Origin: Limanda limanda
Taxonomy: Eukaryota > Chordata > Actinopteri > Pleuronectiformes > Pleuronectidae
Assembly (NCBI RefSeq): GCF_963576545.1
Contig: NC_083656.1
Coordinates: 8,126,811 to 8,190,810, forward strand
Reading direction: 5' to 3'
Length of the DNA: 64,000 bases
Part shown: positions 59,940-64,000 of the stretch, piece by piece
Layout: every line of letters starts with the position of its first letter
How positions within the stretch are numbered: the stretch's first letter is position 1
The notes under the pieces: model-generated
Told to the model about the DNA's origin: nothing
Seen by the model: only the letters and a program-made list of their open reading frames with translations
The model's database searches: none
Position numbers and translations under genes: made by a program

Positions 59940-59945
59940 AATAAA
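59940..59945 (+). terminator. Candidate pus3 poly(A) signal (AATAAA)
   Basis: AATAAA followed by GTGTCTG and T-rich sequence, 760 bp after the stop. Another AATAAA lies at 59800-59805. Confidence 0.4.
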
Positions 59946-60049
59946 CCCGTTTTGGAGAAAGTGTCTGTCCGCTTGGTTTTATGAGCGGGGCGGAACCAAA
60001 TGTGAAAGTAGGGAGGGACGTGGGATGACTTGTGATGTGGCACAGGTCG

Positions 60050-60330
60050 AGCTAGGAGGCTAGGTGGTTAGCAACCGGTGGAGCCCAGCTCGGAGTTGAA
60101 GACAGTTCCCCAGGGACTCGGACCTGAGCTGCTTCATCACCGGACTCTTCACTGAGTGACTCACAGAGACAAACATGTTCGCTGTCTCTCGGCTTCCTGT
60201 CTCTTTCATCGCTCTCATGTGATAAAACACTCATGCTAACGCTAGCCTGTTAGCAGCTCTGCTTGTTTCTCTGCACGGATCTGAACTCTAGCTCCAGCTG
60301 GTCTCAGGAGGCTGTCGTGTGTTTACAAAG
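60050..60330 (+). promoter_or_regulatory. dcakd: Putative dcakd promoter and non-coding exon 1
   Basis: A GC-richer stretch with GCTAGG/GTTAGC and GCTAACGCTAGCC words ends ACAAAG before a GTAAAG donor at 60331. The coding exon has its own acceptor at 61269, so an upstream non-coding exon is needed. Limits are inferred. Confidence 0.4.
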
Positions 60331-61144
60331 GTAAAGAAACCAAAACAACAACAAACACTAGAGACAAATACAACAGTGACCGAATAAGTACATCTGCAGA
60401 TCATATTGTTTATGTACCGGTTGATTCAGATTTCACTTCCCTGTTAGAACTCGTTCGATTTGACAGTAGTTATTTAGTTATTGAGTTAGTTAATGAGGAA
60501 TAACTTCACAGTTCACTGATCCAACCAGTTTGACCTTTGACTCCTTATGTGTTTTACATCAGTGCAGTTCATTACTTCCACAGCAGGGGGCGTGCTGTTA
60601 AACATAGGAGAGGTGTTGACTGTAAACCATAGACTGTATGCTGTAAACACGTAACTCAAGACTTTTATTGTGAAAATATCCAGCTGTGGAAAGTAACTTT
60701 TACTCCACTTACTTGCACTTTTACTTTATCATTTCCATTGTACTCAGTCAATGAATACTTTCATCAATAAATAAATATTATACAGTATTCTAGGAGAAAG
60801 TAGTTAAATTTAGCCCAATGTGCTGAAACTTAAAAAAATATGATTACACATCAAATTAAACATAATGATTTACATTTATTCTGAATTAGACCATTTGAGA
60901 AGTACTTATATTTACTTTTATCATGCTGATAATACATTTGTATTTTTACATAAGAACTTCTTCTTAAACTTCCTTTATTCCAGTAAAGGTTCTGAGTACC
61001 ACTGGAAATGTATTTTTTAATGAAATCCATCTACACGTTAACGTTAATTTGAGATTGTAATAATTTTGTCGCAACTATTTGTCTGATTGTAAAACTTTTG
61101 TTTATTAAAATTTCTATGAAGCCTTTACAAAGGTTTTACGTTTT

Positions 61145-61178
61145 GTGTAAAGGCACATATGAAGATGTGCCTTTACAC
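61145..61178. repeat. Perfect 14-bp stem hairpin before the dcakd start exon
   Basis: GTGTAAAGGCACAT (61145-61158), loop ATGAAG, then ATGTGCCTTTACAC (61165-61178). It is flanked by two copies of GGTTTTACGTTTT. It lies 92 bp upstream of the coding-exon start. Confidence 0.85.
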
Positions 61179-61269
61179 AGGTTTTACGTTTTCCTATCTT
61201 TATTTAGCTGTTTTGCTCTAACCAGCGCTGGCAGGACTTTGATGCAGTTCTCCCTGTCGTTGCTTCCAG

Positions 61270-64000
61270 ATGTTCCTGGTCGGGCTGACGGGAGGAATCT
61301 CCTCGGGGAAGAGCACCGTGTCTTCCATGCTGCGGGAGCTCGGCTGCCCCATCATCGATGCTGACGTTGTGGCCAGGAAAGGTACGTGAATATTCTTCTA
61401 CCGCAAACCTTTCAGCTACACACAGTGATCACACATTCAGCTTGAAAACCAAAAGAAATCTGTCCACCTCTTATTGTCCAGGCAAAGTAGCCCATTTTGG
61501 AGCAAAAAATAGAAGTAATTGTAAAAGAATTTTTTTCAGCATAGATTATTTCTATGAGGTGTCCAGAACAACATACTAAAAGTCCTAAGAAATCCTAGTT
61601 GAGGAAATATGTTTAATTCTCATCAATGTGTGCATATAAGGCCCGGCAACAATACACCCCAAAAAGACTATTTTTTTCCATTACTCCTATCAAAATGAAA
61701 CTTTACACAATGAAAGTAGCCATGAAACGTAACATTTTTTGTATTACAAGTTTCTTTGAAAATGAATTTATGTATGTATTTGTAATACATATGAATGGTG
61801 TTTGCCTATGCAAATTAGGAAATATTCAATAAGTGTGGAGCTCATGTGCTTGTCAAATTCATTTCAAAAGAAACTTGTAATACAAAAAAATTTACGTTTC
61901 ATGGTTACTTTCATTGTGTAAAGTTTTATTTTGATTGGAGTAAAGGAAAAAAATTGTCTTTTTGGGGTGTATTGTTGCCGGGCCTTATTGGCACACATTG
62001 ATGAGAATTAAACATATTTCCTCAACTACGATTTCTTAGGACTTTTAGTATGTTGCTCTGGACACCTCATAGAAATGATCTATGCTGAAAAAAATTATTT
62101 TACAATTAGTCGGTCGTAAAACGCTACTTTGCCTGGACTGTTAGATAAGATATGAAATTGACCTATATGTCCCCTGATTTATGTAATGATAACATTTACT
62201 GTTCCTTTCATTCCTATAGTTCTGGTTAAATGCTTTAATAGACATAAGGAGTTTAGGGGTGCAGGAGGTTGATTAAAACGAATGCTCGGAGAGTTTGCAT
62301 GAATCATGAAGTCTGTCTCCGCTGACTGCAGGGATGATGTTTCAATTACGTGATGAAGATTAAAAAGGTCACAGAACTGGGTAGAGAGTGCACAGCTGCA
62401 CGTCGGAGAGAAAATTGAGGAATTAGGATAAAACTCTAATTACAATCAGGGGGCTGATGAGTCTGTTTAAATTGTTTACGGTATGTTTCTATCCTTCTTC
62501 CTACATTCTATATTTCCTTAGCATTTTTTAACGTCTTTTAAAACTTGTGTTGTCACTCATCACTAGTAGTCATGTTACACTGGTTAATCAAAACAATGAT
62601 ATAATGTTACCAAACAGTCGTGGAGCCCAACACTCCGGCCTACTCTCGCATCGTCCGACACTTCGGGCCGGAGATCCTGCTGGAGAACGGAGAGATCAAC
62701 AGAGAGAAGCTGGGTCAGATCATCTTCGCCGACGAGGAGAAAAGGAAGCTGCTGAACTCCATCACCCACCCGGAAATCCACAAAGCGATGCTCAAAGAGA
62801 TCCTCTTCTACTTCCTCAGAGGTGAGCGAGGAATTGGGTTTGGCTCAATTATAGGTTGATGCAGGGAAGGGGAAGGAGGACTAGTTAGTGAGAGTGAGCC
62901 AAGTCTGTTTGGCAGTAGAGGGATGGGCGTTGGGTCAGATCCTGGCAGCCACAAAGTGAGAGACAGGGTTTCAAAATATTGCCAGCATTTCATCAGGTAG
63001 AAGGTGAGAGTCAGAGCTAAAAAAACAACCTAAAACATAACTTAATAAAAAAGAATAACAACTTTCACTCTCTGATACCACTTCTTCTAAGTGTATTCGT
63101 TTCAACCAGAAAAAAACAACTGAAATGCAACACTTTCTTTTCTCGTGAATCACTTCCTCTTTGCTTTTAAAGTGTGAAGAAGAAGTTATTTCTGGAAGTG
63201 TAGTCAGCAAATTTCACATTATAAATTCCTACAAGTTAAACAGCAACATGCACCGTGTGCGAGACTTACGTTTCAACTTATTTAAAGGAAGTAATTCCAG
63301 GTATTGGACTCAGTTGCCAAAAAGGGGGAAATGGTATCAGAACTTACGTGTTGACACTAATTAATCCTGTTTCACGAAGCTTCTTCCGTCTCCTCAGGTT
63401 ATCGCTATGTCGTGCTGGACGTGCCTCTTCTCTTTGAAACCAGACGTCTCACTAAGTTTTTGAACCACACTGTTGTTGTTTACTGGTAAGTCCACCACTC
63501 ATCTCCCCGTCATCCCTGTAGATCTTTACCTTTAGGATTTATATTTTGAATCATTAAACTATTTGACGGTTTGTTTCTGACAGGCCTCGGCCATTAGGGG
63601 CAGTTTTTATATTTATATTAGTTATCGGTTACCTGTCTTCTTCTCTCGCCAACGTATTAGCATGACTCACTGCCTCTGGATTTTTTAACAAGGCGCCCTG
63701 GCTCCATAAATAACCTCCTTTGTCTGTTCCTTCTCAGTGACCCTGCCACTCAGCTGTCCCGCCTGATGCAGAGGGACGGCCTGACCCAGGAGCAGGCCGA
63801 GCAGCGCGTGGCCGCCCAGATGCCACTTAATGAAAAGCGCGGCCTGGCCAATCACGTTATCGAGAACTCGGGCGGCCGGGAGGACGCCCACCGGCAGGTC
63901 CTGCGGCTGCACACAAAGCTGGAGGACTCCATGGACTTCCTTTTAGTGAGGGTCATTGCAATCGCTGCCACCACTGGTGTGAGTGGGATTCTGCTCTATG
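61270..64000 (+). CDS. dcakd: Dephospho-CoA kinase domain-containing protein, 3' end cut by window
   Basis: DPCK-fold P-loop protein; the family phosphorylates the ribose 3'-OH of dephospho-CoA. The activity of the vertebrate DCAKD itself is less certain. Coding exons: 61270-61381, 62618-62821, 63398-63485 and 63738-64000 (open at the edge). That is 222 codons of an expected 230 or so (human 231). [16 protein letters not shown] gives the P-loop at residues 5-16. [13 protein letters not shown] is the family's Walker-B-like strand, and MQRDGL plus [18 protein letters not shown] are the usual later blocks. A hydrophobic C-terminal segment ([16 protein letters not shown]) begins just before the edge, as in the orthologue. 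The ATG directly follows the acceptor TGCTTCCAG. Confidence 0.97.
61477..62139. mobile_element. 660-bp foldback element in dcakd intron 2
   Basis: The arms are about 290 bp each (about 61477-61769 and 61857-62139) around a spacer of about 90 bp. The left end starts GTCCAGGCAAAGTAG and the right end is CTACTTTGCCTGGAC. Matching landmarks include GGCCCGGCAACAATACACCCC on the left and its reverse complement on the right. The arms differ by scattered substitutions. It has no ORF and no clear target duplication. MITE or foldback transposon, superfamily unassigned. Confidence 0.85.

Overview
This window is nuclear DNA of a vertebrate, most probably a ray-finned (percomorph-like) fish. The evidence is split genes with GT-AG introns, protein sequences close to but distinct from the mammalian orthologues, a compact genome (six genes in about 60 kb), long CA/GT microsatellites, and fish-type mobile elements (a hAT-like element with 8-bp duplications, Rex1-like and L1/Tx1-like LINE tails). 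I could assemble six protein-coding genes exon by exon. Their frames join without breaks.

Layout. (1) 1-25,736, minus strand: the first four coding exons (114 codons) of vti1a, a Qb-SNARE gene with very large introns; the rest lies beyond the left edge. (2) About 25.74-26.02 kb: a short shared promoter. (3) 26,019-30,580, plus: zdhhc6, an ER palmitoyltransferase, complete. (4) 31.4-39.1 kb, plus: coasy, the bifunctional CoA synthase, complete, with a first intron full of nested transposons. (5) 40,312-48,329, minus: a myosin-light-chain-kinase-family gene (mylk5-like), complete, convergent with coasy. (6) 48.3-54.3 kb: mostly non-coding DNA with repeats and one orphan ORF behind a TATA box. 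(7) 54.3-60 kb, plus: pus3, a tRNA pseudouridine synthase, complete. (8) 60-64 kb, plus: dcakd, a dephospho-CoA kinase domain protein, cut by the right edge just before its end.

How the genes relate. coasy makes CoA from 4'-phosphopantetheine through its PPAT and DPCK domains, and dcakd is a second DPCK-fold protein about 25 kb away. The two share an intron at exactly the same position and phase in the kinase fold, which supports common descent. The vti1a-zdhhc6 divergent pair is also neighbouring in mammals. The other genes are unrelated in function (tRNA modification, actomyosin regulation, membrane fusion).

Points worth a second look: a likely upstream ORF split across the zdhhc6 5' leader, a frame-preserving candidate cassette exon in vti1a intron 3, a small ORF behind an RFX X-box inside pus3 intron 3, a 660-bp foldback element and a perfect 14-bp hairpin in dcakd, and LINE and hAT insertions with intact target-site duplications.
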